From Gambelia wislizenii (lineage: Eukaryota; Chordata; Lepidosauria; Squamata; Crotaphytidae), in NCBI GenBank assembly GCA_030847615.1, contig JAUMIR010000002.1, positions 239,153,809 through 239,217,808 on the forward strand: a DNA stretch of 64,000 nt, written 5' to 3'. The notes under the pieces are model-generated. The model had not been told where the DNA came from, made no database searches, and saw only the letters and a program-made list of their open reading frames with translations. Position numbers and translations under genes: made by a program. Position 1 is the stretch's first letter; each line of letters opens with the position of its first letter. Positions 1-10,861 of this stretch are shown here, piece after piece.

Positions 1-17
1 ATTATTTTCTGTGCTCT

Positions 18-71
18 ACATAGCTCTCGGCTCTTGTGCCTTGATAACATAGCTCTCGGCTCTTGTGCCTT
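18..71. repeat. Two direct copies of a 25-base segment
   Basis: The segment beginning ACATAGCTCTCGG occurs at 18-42 and again at 47-71, identical over 25 bases with a 29-base period. It looks like a local tandem duplication. I see nothing else in the first 230 bases. Confidence 0.85.
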
Positions 72-235
72 TATGCGTGTACTACTCAGAAGACAGTGAC
101 ACCAAGTTCAATGAGGCCTCCTCCCAGGCAAGTGAGTGTAGGGTCACAGCCTTCAGTTTCATTGCACAGTCACCAGTCTCCATCATCAGAACCTACACTT
201 CTTGACACATTCATTTAATACCATATTCAATCAGA

Positions 236-836
236 GAAGATTATCACACGCCCTTAATATGGTGTTACACAAACACCAGGAGATCGCCAAAGGGCTCACT
301 GATCAGACATTGTAGTCCTTGTCCTGTACTGGCCCTGTTTTGCCCCCATTTCTTCCTAGATCACCTGTTCTGTTCCTGTCACAGAACAATGGACGAGCAA
401 TAAGGAGCTGCATTCTGCTCACGCAATGCCAGCCGCAAGTGGGACGTCCATGCTGAACACTTCCAGGTGCAATCAGGATGAGGAGGTAAGTGACAGCCTT
501 GTCACTTACCTCCTGGGTTACTTTTTCCCCCTCCTGGGTTACTTTGAATTTTTTTAGTGTGTTTTTCTGTTTGCTGTCATTTTAAAATGTATAATTTTGC
601 TTTTTATTTTTAAATTTCCTGCGTGCTCATTCTCTTGCGAGAATGGCTGGGAACTCATACCAGGAAGTGAATGGGGCTCTGTTCGAGCTCCATTCACTCC
701 TGGCTGCCAAGGGGAGCAGATGGATGCACAATTAAGGTAAGTGCAAAACAGAGGGTTATCGTGCCGGGATGGGAGGGAGGTGGGATAGAATATAGCAAGA
801 TGGGGGCCCTTTTTTGGTCCCCATCTGATAATCTCC
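236..836 (-). mobile_element. Nonautonomous DNA transposon, GGAGATTATC-ended family (copy 1)
   Basis: The ends are inverted: GAAGATTATC on the left and GATAATCTCC on the right. AGA lies directly outside both ends (233-235, 837-839), which fits a 3-bp target duplication. Interior landmarks shared with copies at 13675, 22290, 27117, 30283, 44952 and 62629 are a CTTCCAGGTG...GGACGTCC block, an AGTGTGTTTTT block, a TTTTTATTTTTAAATTT block and CTCCATTCACTCCTGG. No transposase is present. The strand is defined by the other orientation being that of the 13675 copy. The superfamily is not resolved; 3-bp duplications would suit PIF/Harbinger-like or other 3-bp groups. Confidence 0.75.
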
Positions 837-1337
837 AGAGACTGTCTTCCCGCCATTACTGATTCTGGGGTTGGTATAGCCATTTGTCATATGTCACTTA
901 TAGGGTCTTCCACCAACACCTCTTCCTTCCCTTTCTTTCTCCTTTGAAGTTCACTCTCTTCACCTCTTTTGCCTCTTTTCATACTCACACAGCTGTATCC
1001 TTTAAAAAAAAAGAAAGATAGATTGATGGACCTGGTTACTTCCAGAATATCTCTGTTTACCAAGTATTCACCAATCAGTCTGTTCCATCCTGCTTCTTCA
1101 TTCATCCACTATTTTGTTTTTTAAAAATGAAATTCTGTTTGAAAATTCTCACATTGTTTTAACATTTTTTAAAAAATGTATTTTCTCTGCAAATACACAC
1201 TTCAGCCTTTAAACAAACAAACAAACAAACAAACCCAGAGAAATAGATCTGAATATTTGGGAAGGGCAGAAGTTAGTGAATAGAAGAAAAGCCTAATTTG
1301 AAAATTACTGTTGGAAATCCAGTGGTGTATGTCATGT
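837..1337. other. No gene recognised; AT-rich with an (AAAC)n run
   Basis: Ordinary AT-rich sequence. It contains an (AAAC)6 microsatellite at 1211-1234. I see no gene or recognisable repeat otherwise. Confidence 0.6.
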
Positions 1338-1404
1338 ATTTATTTATATCCCATCTTTTCCCCAGTTTGGGACATAAGGCAGCTTAGAATTGTTAAAACA
1401 ACTA

Positions 1405-1898
1405 CAGCTGTCCCTCTGTATCCAAGGATTTAAGCATTCACGGCTTGAAAATATTCTATTAAAAATAATAATCCAAAAAGCAAACCTTGGTTTTGCCATC
1501 TGGTGGTGCAGTGGTTAAATGCCAGTACTGCAAGCCACCACGTTGCAAGTTCGATTCCAGCGGGCTCCAAGGTTCACTCAGCCTTCCATCCTTTTGTAGG
1601 TCGGTAAATTGAGTACCCAGCTTGTGGGGGGCAATTAGCTAACACACATTGGAAACTGTTTAATGCAGTGTAGATGCGTAAATAGCTATTGCTTAAAAAC
1701 AATTTGTAAGCCGCTCTGATAGCCTTGTGGCTGAAGAGCGGGGTATAAATAAATAAATAAATAAATAAGATCTTATATAAGGGACACCATTTTGCTATGC
1801 CATTGCATATAATGGGACTTGAGTATTCACGGATTTTTGTATCCACGGGGGGAGGGGTTTCCTGGAATCAAACCCCAGCAAATATGAAGGGACAACTG
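1405..1898. mobile_element. Tigger-like (TcMar) MITE interrupted by a SINE
   Basis: The element is bounded by CAGCTGTCCCTCTGTATCC and the inverted end GAAGGGACAACTG, with TA on both outer sides (1403-1404, 1899-1900), as in Tc1/mariner-type insertions. Interior phrases (ACACCATTTTGCTATGCC, AATGGGACTTGAGTATTCACGG) recur in the copies at 17961 and 58245. A SINE occupies 1500-1769. Without it the element would be about 225 bp. No transposase frame. Confidence 0.8.
1500..1769 (+). mobile_element. tRNA-derived SINE with L2-like tail
   Basis: The head contains a polymerase III A-box-like TGGTGCAGTGGTTAA and a B box GTTCGATTCCA about 40 bases later. The tail (GTAAGCCGCTCTGATAGCC...GAGCGGGGTATAAATAAATA) ends in a (TAAA)n run and resembles the 3' end of L2/CR1-type LINEs, the likely source of its mobilising enzyme. 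A second copy on the other strand lies at 58612-58884. It sits inside the Tigger-like MITE, so it is the youngest of three nested layers. Confidence 0.85.
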
Positions 1899-2365
1899 TA
1901 TACGAGTTAAAAATTCACAGCATACAAATCTTAAAAAGCAATTAAACTATCATAAATTTCAAACCAGTGAAAAACATAAACCATTAAAAAAATAACACCA
2001 AATAAATGTCCAGCACATTATATAAGGCCTGTTTCCCCTGAAAAATCAGTTCTCAAAGGCCTTCTGGAATAAAATGGTCTTCACCTATCTGTGGAAAGAC
2101 CATGAGGGGGGTCCCACTCTACCCTCTCTGGGAAGGGAGTTCCAGAGCCTAGGGGCAGCCAGTGAGAAGAGCCTGTCCTGTGTTCCTACCAAATATTCCT
2201 GTGAGGGTGCTGGGACAGAGAGAAGGGCCTCTCCAGAAGATCTCAAAACACAAGTATGTTCATATGGGAGAATATAGTCCTTTAAATATCCTGAACCTGA
2301 GCCATATAGGCTAGCCCTGAAGTTAGAATGCACTGATATTGGTTGCCACAAAAGCTGGTCATTAT

Positions 2366-3106
2366 TAAATCTGTTGTTGTTGAGGAAGGGAAGAGAGGTA
2401 TTTGTGAGATTTTCTGCCTCATGTGCCTTAATAACCTGGGTGGCCTTGGGCGCTATTCACCTTGACCTGTGTCAACGACAGACAGCTGCAGGATCCCATT
2501 TGAACACATGGGATTCCCCCCAATTCTAAGAGAATTTATTTCATTGTCTAGACAGGCCCTCTTTTTTTAAAAAAAGCTACAGGTCTCAGAATCTCGCAGC
2601 CAACATGGCCAGTTGCAGTCCAAAAAGGAACTTTTTCCAAGTTCTGAATAAATCCCATTGAACTCATTTGGAACTCCCTTCTGGAAAGACATGGATAAGA
2701 CTGCAGTGTTACTAACATACAGATAACCTGACGTTATTTTCTAGAACACAAGATGGAAAAGCATAACAAGAGCTCATCCCTCTTGTGGATTGAAACCAGG
2801 CCCCAGCAAATGCTCAGCCAGATTCTTCTCAATAAGGTGGGAGTGGGTGTGCACTGGAATGATTCCCAGCTCAAGCTGCAGCATCTGCCTTGCTTTCAAT
2901 TTCATATATCCCTGAATGATAAATGCTCCAATTGAAGGTCTGTACAGACCACCTCAGTTTTCAACTAGGTGGGCCATTTGAGAACTAAAGTGCAACAGTC
3001 CCCACGTAAGGACTTTGCCAGGACAAAACACAGTTCTATACTCCTCTGCTCTCACAGGCAGAAGGACATTCCAGGGTCATCCCTTTTCTTAAGAGGAGAG
3101 AGATCA
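2366..3106. other. No gene recognised; small MITE-like fragment
   Basis: Mostly unassigned. Bases 2576-2645 resemble the widespread hAT-like fragment family also seen at 24748 and 44190 (GGCCAGTTGCAGTCCAAAAA). A short imperfect hairpin, GGTCTGTACAGACC, lies at 2937-2950. No reading frame looks like a gene. Confidence 0.4.
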
Positions 3107-3420
3107 GGGCCTTGTCTACATTGGCCAAAATATGTTGGCTCCCATTCATCCCCCATTGCCTACATGAAACAGGATGGAATCTACACTGACACACCAGTTT
3201 GTCTCTGCAGCATTTACTGCTGCTGTCCGCGGTGCTCTCTCGGAAGCCAGGAAGCCAGACTGCAGTCTGTGATCATGGCCCCCTGCATGTGACCAGCCTT
3301 GATCCCATGGTGCAGGACTGTCTCCTGGCTTTGGAGAGAGCGATGCGGACAGCTGCAGGGGTGGCTGCAGTGACAGGATAGCATGCCGGTATGGGCTCTT
3401 GCAGTCACGTGGGGTCCTAT
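3107..3420. mobile_element. GGGCTTGTCTAC-type DNA element with a palindromic interior
   Basis: Begins GGGCCTTGTCTACATTGGCC, like the ends at 8761, 39313 and 46248. The interior is an imperfect palindrome: CTGCTGTCCGCGGTGCTCTC near 3220 is mirrored by GAGAGAGCGATGCGGACAGC near 3340. The block GGAAGCCAGGAAG...CCCCTGCATGTGA is shared with 9395-9450. The right end is not clear. Several open frames here on both strands are by-products of the palindrome. Confidence 0.55.
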
Positions 3421-3709
3421 CCATTTTTTTTCTGGAATGAAATGGCTTTCCCTAGGTATTTTTCAAAAACATTTTATTTGGCTTTATCCCATCTTCCCAC
3501 TGTCTTAGCCTCGTCTTTGCCCTGGGCATCATGAGGACTGCCTGGGGGCAAAGTAGGGCAAAAGCCCTGCATTGTTAGGACTGCAGAGATCCAAGACAGG
3601 GTAAATAGCCCGTCTAGACAAGCCCCTGGTGATATACGTAATGGGTGCCTTCTCTGCTTCTCCATGCTCTATTTGTATATTTCAAAATAAAAGGAGACTG
3701 TATCCTGTA

Positions 3710-3790
3710 TATTCAGGATGAGGGAACTGTGATCCCCCAGATGTTGCTGAATTATAGCTCCCATCATCTCTGACTATTGACCATGCTGGC
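3710..3790. repeat. Fragment of a hAT-like MITE
   Basis: CCCCCAGATGTTGCTGAATTATAGCTCCCATCAT is a decayed form of a common reptilian repeat phrase (CAGATGTTG..GGACTACAACTCCCATCA). Related fragments lie at 30913-31025, 34019-34135 and within 29229-29396. Confidence 0.55.
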
Positions 3791-4010
3791 ATATCCTCCT
3801 ACATTTCACAGATGAAAACCAGAACACATGTGGCCAAACAGTATTGGATCTGTGGTCAAGATGGCAAAAGTTTTGAATGAGATAGAACAAACCAGATAGG
3901 AGAGGCTGCAGCAGTTTGCTTTTGCTCAAGTCTCCTGGGAGAATCAAGATTTCACACCATGCTCTCCTCTTCTCCACCTCCGCTCTGCTGAGTTAATGCA
4001 TTAGGCTCAT
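3788..4010 (+). repeat. Unclassified dispersed repeat U1 (copy 1)
   Basis: About 220 bases align with 50432-50640, sharing CACAGATGAAAAC, GGTCAAGATGGC, TAGGAGAGGCTG, CAGCAGTTTGCTTTTGC and CTCCTGGGA in the same order. I do not recognise the family. The ends are not defined by inverted repeats or a tail. Confidence 0.6.
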
Positions 4011-5289
4011 CATTGTAGGTGTAGGTGTATAGCTACATTGCTGTGTACATTCATACACTTTAATAATTTTTGTGAGCACCTATAAATAATGGAGTTGGGC
4101 TTTTTTTACACTGTTGCTGAGCTGCAAGTCCTTTTGCATACTGATGGGGTCACTCATGATTACTGAATACACAGAAAGCTCACATCTATCCAACTTAAAT
4201 ACAGTTTTAATGTCAGAAACATGCATGGAATTAAGACTCTGTTAGCTTGGACAACATGTGCAAATATCTTCACCAACAGTTGGCTTGGGGAAACAGTGGA
4301 AATGTTCAAGAATAGCAAACGTTTTTATGGGATAAATTTTCCCCCATTCTCACCCCTGCTTTGTTTTTTTTTAAGCCAACCAAGCAAACACTCATCTGTA
4401 AAATACTTTCTGCAATATTTTAAACAACTTTTTAAAAATAATTTTCAGAAAGAAATGTCCAGCTAAGGGAAAAGGGAGCCCTGGACATCTGATTCCTATC
4501 TCTAGAGCAGAGCTTCAAAGGTCACTTTTAAGATGAATCAATATAATAACATGCTGAAGCCATCCATCACTGAACACTGCTGGGATGATGCTCTGAGTCA
4601 CAAAGCATCATCCTACTGCAGCTCACATACAGAGAAAGCCAGCTTGTTTTTATATGCAATCCTCTTCAAAATCATTTCCCAAACTATGCTCTAATGCAGC
4701 ATCTTTTTGAACACCTACCTCTCTGCCTGCAATACATCCTCCTCAGCTTGAAATTAAAAGCCCAGCCACAGATTTTGAGAAATTTGTGGTTTTCGTCTCT
4801 TTTTCTTGCAAAGGAAAAAGAAGAAAGGGTGAAGAATTATTTTCACTCTGCATTGTCTTTTCAGCCACTGCACCAACAGTCAATTAGGTGAAGTGGGAAA
4901 TGCAGAGAACAGAGTAGAAATGAGTTGCGTCAAGCATTGAATCCATGTGCCCTAGAGAGAGTGAAGGTTGGAATGGCAAACACACTCCATTCTTTCCCAG
5001 TCATGTCTAGTCCCGGCCTTAGACAAAAGGGTTTTCACTCTGAGTATCCCAGATTACTCAGCAGTTGATGCTTTTCATAAAGACAAACCTGTGTTGCACA
5101 TGCCTGAGCCTGCTCATTTGCCTGTGCTATGTAGACGCACTTTATTCATTACATATGGTGCTGGGAGCATTTGGTCTTTTTCCACATGCCCCAGGCTGGA
5201 GAGATTCATTCTGCTGAAGCACAGTGTTTATGGGGCATCCTTCCAACCCCTGATGTTACGTAGTGTCTTACAAGTTGTACTTCGCTCTT
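4011..5289. other. No gene or repeat recognised
   Basis: Unique-looking sequence. The open frame at 4968-5342 (124 codons) has no recognisable domain, its composition is unremarkable, and it runs into the minisatellite, so I treat it as chance. Confidence 0.5.
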
Positions 5290-6480
5290 CTATTACTGTT
5301 ATTCTTGTTTTAACAAACACACCACAATTCATTATATTTTAAAAGCTTCACTCAAATTAAGTTTTTTCTCTTCTTGTTGTGGTTGTTGTTCACAAAAACT
5401 TTACAAAGAATGAATATATTTTATAATTTCCATCCAATGAACTTTTCTTCTGTATTATTACTATGAAAAAACTTCCACAAAAAATAGTACATTTTAAAGC
5501 TTCAGTCAAAACCTCTTTTTAATTGTTGTTGGTTTCGGTGTTATTAAAAACTTAACAAATAAGGAAGGCATTTTAAAACTTCAAACTGACTTTTCTGTTA
5601 CAATTAAAACAAATTGTATATACTTCACAAATAAGTACATACATCCTAAATCCTCAGTTAAACTAACTTGTCTTTCTATTGTTATTATTAATAACTGTCT
5701 TAATAATAGTAGAAAAGAAAACTTCATTTGCTGAGGTTTTTAAAATATTCAGTACCGGTATTTAGTTTAACTGAGGAATTAGGATGTATATACTTTTTTG
5801 TGAAGTGTTTTAATCATAATAGAAAAGTCACTTTATTATTTATAATAATATTAATTATAATAATATTTATCAATATTGAATATTTTAAAAACCTCAGCAA
5901 ATGAAGTTTTCTTTTCTGCTATTAAGAATGTTCACAATAATTTAACCATTTTCTATTATTGTTGTTACTTGTTACTGAATACACAAATAAGGAATATATT
6001 ATAAACCTCAAACAAATTAATGTTGTTGTTATTTTTGCTACTACTTCTAAAAACTTCACAAATAGTGACTACATTTTTAAACTTCAGTCAAATTAACTTT
6101 TTCCCCCAATTATTAAAACATTTCACAAAGAAGCCATTTTAAAGCTTTGACAAAATTAACTTTTTCTATTACTATTATGATCTTCATAAATAATAAATAT
6201 GTTTAAAAACTTCAACCAAGTTAATTTCTATTTTCTGCTATTATTACTACTACTAAAAACTTGACGAACAAATTTTCTATTCAGGTGCTGCTGTTCTTAA
6301 AAACGTCATAGATAAGGAATATATTTTAAAATTTCTGGTGAATTTACTTTTCTACTATTATTAAAACACTTTATATCTAATGAATACCTTTAAAGCTTTA
6401 ATCATACATTTGAATAGACTTTATTCTTCTTTTCAGTTATTCTTATTTTTTTAAAAAAATAATGAATATATTTTTAGACA
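5290..6480. repeat. Degenerate AT-rich minisatellite with inverted segments
   Basis: Units of roughly 65-85 bases repeat the theme AAAAACTTCACAAATAAGG...ATTTTAAAACTTCAGTCAAATTAACTTTT followed by TATTATTATT. Starts can be seen near 5387, 5471, 5545, 5622, 5975, 6050, 6115, 6182, 6256 and 6300. Within it, 5711-5751 and 5877-5917 are a perfect 41-base inverted repeat, and 5600-5670 is inverted at 5762-5829 with some mismatches. Part of the array has been flipped. No coding potential. Confidence 0.85.
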
Positions 6481-7756
6481 CCTGAAAATGATCTAAATGC
6501 ATGGAAATGATCATATTGATTCTTACTCTTCTACTAACAAACATAACTACAGTGAATTTCATTTTAATGACAGAGCATAGTCCATGGGTCTGTCATGCTC
6601 AATCCAGAGTTGTCGTGCATTCAAAAAAGAATAAGTATATCACCAAAAAGGAGAAAAAGAGATTTGCATAACATTTTTGCATATGCTAATTAGTATATGT
6701 AGATGTAAATATAGAGATCATTGCTGTAGTTTAAACATATACCTCACTATAGTGGGGAAGACTGTGACCAAGGGATCTGTGTACCAGCCCACTGTCCATT
6801 GAACATGGATGAACAACTTCAAGGCCTCTCCCAGCTCACCCCTTTCTGGGTTTATTGTCTTGGACTGGAGACCCCTTCCCATAGATGACAATTTCAAATA
6901 GAGATCTTCCCACTGACAGCCCATCACATCAAAGACACCTTCAAGCACAGGATGGTCCTCTGTAAAGTAAACCCCTTTGCTACCCTATGAAAGCCATCCC
7001 AAGGTGATATTGGGGAGACTTGGCAACAAGAAGCCTAGAGCTATAAAGATATTTTAAAAAGAAGACTGGAATGAGAAAAACAGAACCAGAGAAATAGGTG
7101 GGAAAAGAGGGGGAGAAAACCTGCGATGATATCAACACAAGAGGAAAGAAATATTGGAAGTACTTGTCATGTTAGATATTTGTGTATGTCCTTGTGAATA
7201 CTATGTGTGGTGTTTTATTGTTTAGTGGGGGGGGGTTTGGTTGTTGTCAATTGTTTAATGTTGTGGATTTTAGTACATGAAACATTAATAAAAAAAAAAA
7301 GAAAGCCATCCCAACTCAGCTCAAAATTTCAGGATTGTAGTGTTATGTTGTTCATTGCTCATAGAGACCTTAAGGCACCCCAAGGAACATTCCTCATGTA
7401 TTCCCAAAGAACAAGAACAGAAAGCTCTGAAGTTCATTGAGCACTTCAGTGAGATCGGAAAACCCCATCTGATTCCTCATTCTAGATTCCTGCCTACAGC
7501 CTCCCTTACAACTTGAGATAGGAAAGCCTGGAAAAAGAATGGGGAAAAAATTGGGGGGATAGGTTTTCCCTGTTTTTGCTTTCAGAAATCTCCCCCAACC
7601 CCTGGGGGAAACAATGAAAAAATGGATTATGGAGAAAAATGAATAAAACATTTAAGACAAAAGGAAGACTTTACATAGGACTATGTACAGTGTCAGATAA
7701 TTGCAATTCCTGCTCTTGAATTCCTTTTCCCATTTCTTTTTCATGGTAATGAGTGT
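6481..7756. other. No gene recognised
   Basis: AT-rich unique-looking sequence. A G-run is present at about 7226-7236 and an A-run near 7290. The frame at 6718-6948 has no family features. Confidence 0.45.
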
Positions 7757-8130
7757 GGGCTTGTCTACACAATGAAAATACTCCTCATAGAATTTGCAGA
7801 GAGGACAATATGTCCAAACGAAATCTGAAGAGGATTCGTAGTATTTGGGGGGTGGGGGCTAAAAACTCCACAAACCACACAGTAAAAAGATTTGTGGTTT
7901 CCCCCAAAGCTTTCTGGGAAATGTGTGTAGATGCACATTTTGGGATATGTGGCTGTCCGAATTTGCCTCACTGTGCATTTTCACTCAATTGCCCTTTATG
8001 AGTTGTTGTGCCCGCTCAATTTGTATGAATGTGTATGGATGCGAATAGGCATGGAAATGGTGAAGACAAATCAACTTTACTGCAAATGGGCAAAAATGCA
8101 CACCCACTCACAGTAAACTGTTGCCCCTGC
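7757..8130. mobile_element. GGGCTTGTCTAC-type DNA element, partial
   Basis: Starts GGGCTTGTCTACACAATG and continues GAAAATACTCCTCATAGAATT, the same order as the copies at 9914 and 46248. Later blocks (CTCCACAAACCACAC, ATGGAAATGG) also follow the 46248 copy. The right terminus has decayed and its position is approximate. Confidence 0.6.
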
Positions 8131-8760
8131 CGTAAGTTCGCTTGACACTATGGAGAATTAGTGTTGACTCTGTTTTACTCATTCTGTTTATTTTTCCCTT
8201 CTGTTTTTCTTTTCTCTTTCCTGTGTCTGCTCTTCAAACAGGCAAAACCAAAGAGGTTCCTTATAGTTCAGATGTTCCTTGCAGTTGTAGCTCCATTTTT
8301 AACCCTCCCCAAAAATTTTTAAAAAGCTCAGTTTGTAATTATATTATGAATAAACTATCCTTTTAAGATAGCAAAATGATAAATGTGTGCCAAACCAAGT
8401 TACATATAATGCATTTTATAAACCTAAAGTCACCGTGACTTTTATGATCTGTAAAGGGTGCTAAGATTGCATTTTTTGGCCCCCTCCCCTTGAAAAGTTC
8501 ATTTTCTTCTTTTAAAAAAAGCACAGAAAATAATTTCCTGATGGTTTCAAACTTTCTGGAAATTTTACATCTCTGTTCCCAACCCAAAATATGCCAAGTG
8601 GCAACCAGAGAGCTTCTCCATTTCCCCTGTCTCCTCCCCAAACTGGCAGGTTTAGGGGTTTGAGGTTTTCCTTATCCCAGATCCCCAATAACCACTGTGC
8701 CTTGAGAAGTTGCCTGGGTTCTTGGGTCAAATGGTTCTGATGGCTTCCCTGGGCATTTTA
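8131..8760. other. No gene recognised
   Basis: Unassigned sequence between two DNA elements. Frames on the minus strand at 8363-8730 look like chance. Confidence 0.45.
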
Positions 8761-9616
8761 GGGCTTATCTAGATGGGCAATTTACCTTGGCTTCCCCCCA
8801 TATCAGAGCCCTACAGTCCAAATGGTGCAGAGCTCTTGCCCCAATTCGCCTCCGGACAGTCCTGATGACAGCCAAGGCAAAGCCAGGGGGAAGCTGGGGT
8901 AAACCCTTTAAAAATGTTTCAGAATCTCTGGCTTTTCTTCGCAAATGAAGATTCAGGAAGGACACATCCCGCACTTTCTGCAAGCGCGCTGATGACTAAA
9001 AAGGCCAATCCGAGATAAACAAGTCCAGTTGCAGAAAGCACAGCAGAAGGTCTCCTTGGGTGATGTTTCCGGGTTGTGATTCTTTCTGCGTTGTCGTTTC
9101 TCTTCAAGACTTGTTCAGCGTGAGTTCTCAAATAAGGCTGCAGCATTGTGGATAGTGCATCTCTATGCCTCCCGATGTGAGGCCAGGGTGGACCATTGTT
9201 GGTGATCAATTTGGCCGAGCCTGAGATGGCGAGTTCACCATAGAGTACTATTTTGGGGAGGCGATGGTTTCAGAATAGCCCACGGGAAAACCCACATTGT
9301 GTGGAAAAACCTGGATGGGTCCGACATGAGAACACAGGGTCCCTACCTGCATGCCAGCTGCATCGCTGGCCGCCACAGCCACTGGTGTCACTCTGAAGCC
9401 AGGAAGGAGTCCCCCAGCACATGATCAAGGTCCCCTGCATGTGAACAGCCTTCTTCATGTGATGAGGGCCTTCTTCCCAGCTTCAGGGAGCATGATGTGC
9501 AACAGCAGTGAAGGTGTCTGCAGATACCATCATAGTAATGAGGGGATCCTGGCCAGCTTCAGGGCAAAAATATTCAGTCCAAAGGATGGTGTATTCTGGC
9601 CAGTGTAGACAAGCCC
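8761..9616. mobile_element. GGGCTTGTCTAC-type DNA element carrying a LINE fragment
   Basis: Left end GGGCTTATCTAGATGGGC and right end GCCAGTGTAGACAAGCCC are inverted copies. TTA flanks both sides (8758-8760, 9617-9619), a clean 3-bp duplication. The left part matches the copy at 39313; the right part (GAAGCCAGGAAGG, CCCCTGCATGTGAACAGCC) matches 3107-3420. A LINE fragment fills 8917-9272. It may have landed in the element or been captured by it. Confidence 0.75.
8917..9272 (-). mobile_element. C-terminal fragment of a non-LTR retrotransposon protein (decayed)
   Basis: On the minus strand the start reads NHRLPKIVLYGELA, then after a deletion the sequence continues with the segment found intact at 47131-47453: a W..LASHREA block, a basic LEEKRQRRKNHNP block, and a C2HC zinc knuckle with cysteines spaced C-x2-C and a SRIGLFSHQRAC end. 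At least two stop or frame changes separate these parts. Such tails close the ORF2 of several LINE clades. I cannot name the clade from memory with confidence. Confidence 0.7.
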
Positions 9617-9913
9617 TTAGATTTCCCCCATCCCAGTCTCATGAGGCCTGTGAGGTGTAATCCAAGCTGCTCTGCTAGGCAGCTAGTTCCAAGGGCCAGA
9701 TCCAGTGTGAAGCAGAGCTGAAAAAGAGATTACAATTTGCAGGCATTTTCCACATGCTAATTTATATGCATAGATACCAGTTTAGCATAAATAATAAATA
9801 AGTAATAAATTTAAGGTCCCTGTTCTCCCGTCATATGGTGCTTTGCCTTTTATGTTGGTCTTGGGTCATGCACTTCTGCAAACAGGACTCTCCTCTGCGA
9901 AGGAAGACACCCA
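9617..9913. other. No gene recognised
   Basis: Short spacer between two elements of the same terminal type. Confidence 0.4.
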
Positions 9914-10516
9914 GGTGTTGTCTAGATGGTGAAAATACTCCTCACAGAATTTGCTGGGAACACTTTTTGTCCCAATGCGATCCTGCAGCGATTTGCCTTA
10001 TTTGGAAGGAGGGTGTGTGTGAAAAACTCCATTTACTGCATGGGGAAAGCCTTCATGGCTTTTCCTGTATTTTTAAAAATAATACAAAGAAATGTGCATT
10101 AGTGCCTGTTAAGACAACCAATTTGATTTGCTGCACAGTCTCAGAGAGAAAAACTAGAAATCTGATTGGTTGGATATGTATGAGGGGCGGGCTTGCCAAC
10201 AAGGCAGCACCTGGAAGCACCTTGTTAGATTTTCTGAGTTTATTTTCTTTTGCTCCATCGAATGCCTGATTTTTTTTTTTTAGCAGAAGTTCACACTTGC
10301 ACATCTCTGCTTTAATATTAAAAAAAAACCTGTGCAGCAGCGGCAGAGTTTATTGCTCTAATTTATGGCTGCCATCTTGATTTGTTTGAACTCAAACCAT
10401 GGATAACTTCTCAGTGTATCATTTTTGCAAAACATTCTGGAGACAAAATAATGCAGCTGCGAATTTGCAGTAATGCACGGGAATGGGCATTATTTTCTCT
10501 CATGTAGATGAGTCCC
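9914..10516. mobile_element. GGGCTTGTCTAC-type DNA element, about 600 bp
   Basis: Left end GGTGTTGTCTAGATGGTG and right end CATGTAGATGAGTCCC are inverted. The interior (GAAAATACTCCTCACAG, AAGCCTTCATGGCTTTTCC, TCTGATTGGTTGG, GGGCGGGCTTGCCAACAAGGC) matches the 46248-46897 copy block by block. CCA/CAG flanks do not form a clear duplication. No transposase. Confidence 0.7.
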
Positions 10517-10861
10517 CAGTCACTTAGCATAAAAGGGGGAAGCCCCTTGGGCAAGGCTGGATTGTCAGTGGTGCAATACTTCAGGGCCCTTAACAGCCCT
10601 GTGCTGTTGCTGGCAGCATGCACATACACCCACACCCACGCTTCTTGCACTGTGATGCTATTAAACAGAGAAATACTTCTCAGTAACTGGGTTGTCAGGT
10701 CAGGGCTATCCTAGCCCCTGAGATTTCAGGCCCCAAACTGAAGACCTAGGAAACAAGGGATATCTCTCCTTAAGTGACAGTTTTAATATAACATTGTTTA
10801 TACCTTAAATGCTAGGGAAAGGCATGGTCACAATTGCCTGGTTATTTGTAACTAGTTACTG

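Larger units (their letters stand above)
1338..2365 (-). mobile_element. L2-like LINE 3' part, minus strand, split by a Tigger-like MITE
   Basis: At 2085-2351 the minus strand reads an ORF2 C-terminal segment with the landmarks YLKDYILPYE, RLFSLAAPRLWNSLP and a following basic stretch, typical of the end of L2-clade ORF2. Lower-numbered sequence (1900-2040) looks like its AT-rich 3' UTR, and 1338-1400 (TTTATATCCCATCTTTTCC) resembles the inverted 3' tail. The Tigger-like element at 1405-1898 interrupts the UTR, so the outer LINE is the oldest layer. It is 5'-truncated and carries no complete ORF. Confidence 0.65.

Noticed and set aside
1510..1560. tRNA gene
   Set aside because: A and B boxes are present, but the sequence does not form a cloverleaf-length gene, and the LINE-like tail and second copy at 58612 show it is a SINE.
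4968..5342. 124-codon plus-strand frame as a gene
   Set aside because: No recognisable features; ends in the minisatellite.
5290..6480. CRISPR array
   Set aside because: Units are degenerate, lack unique spacers of constant length, and the sequence is vertebrate.
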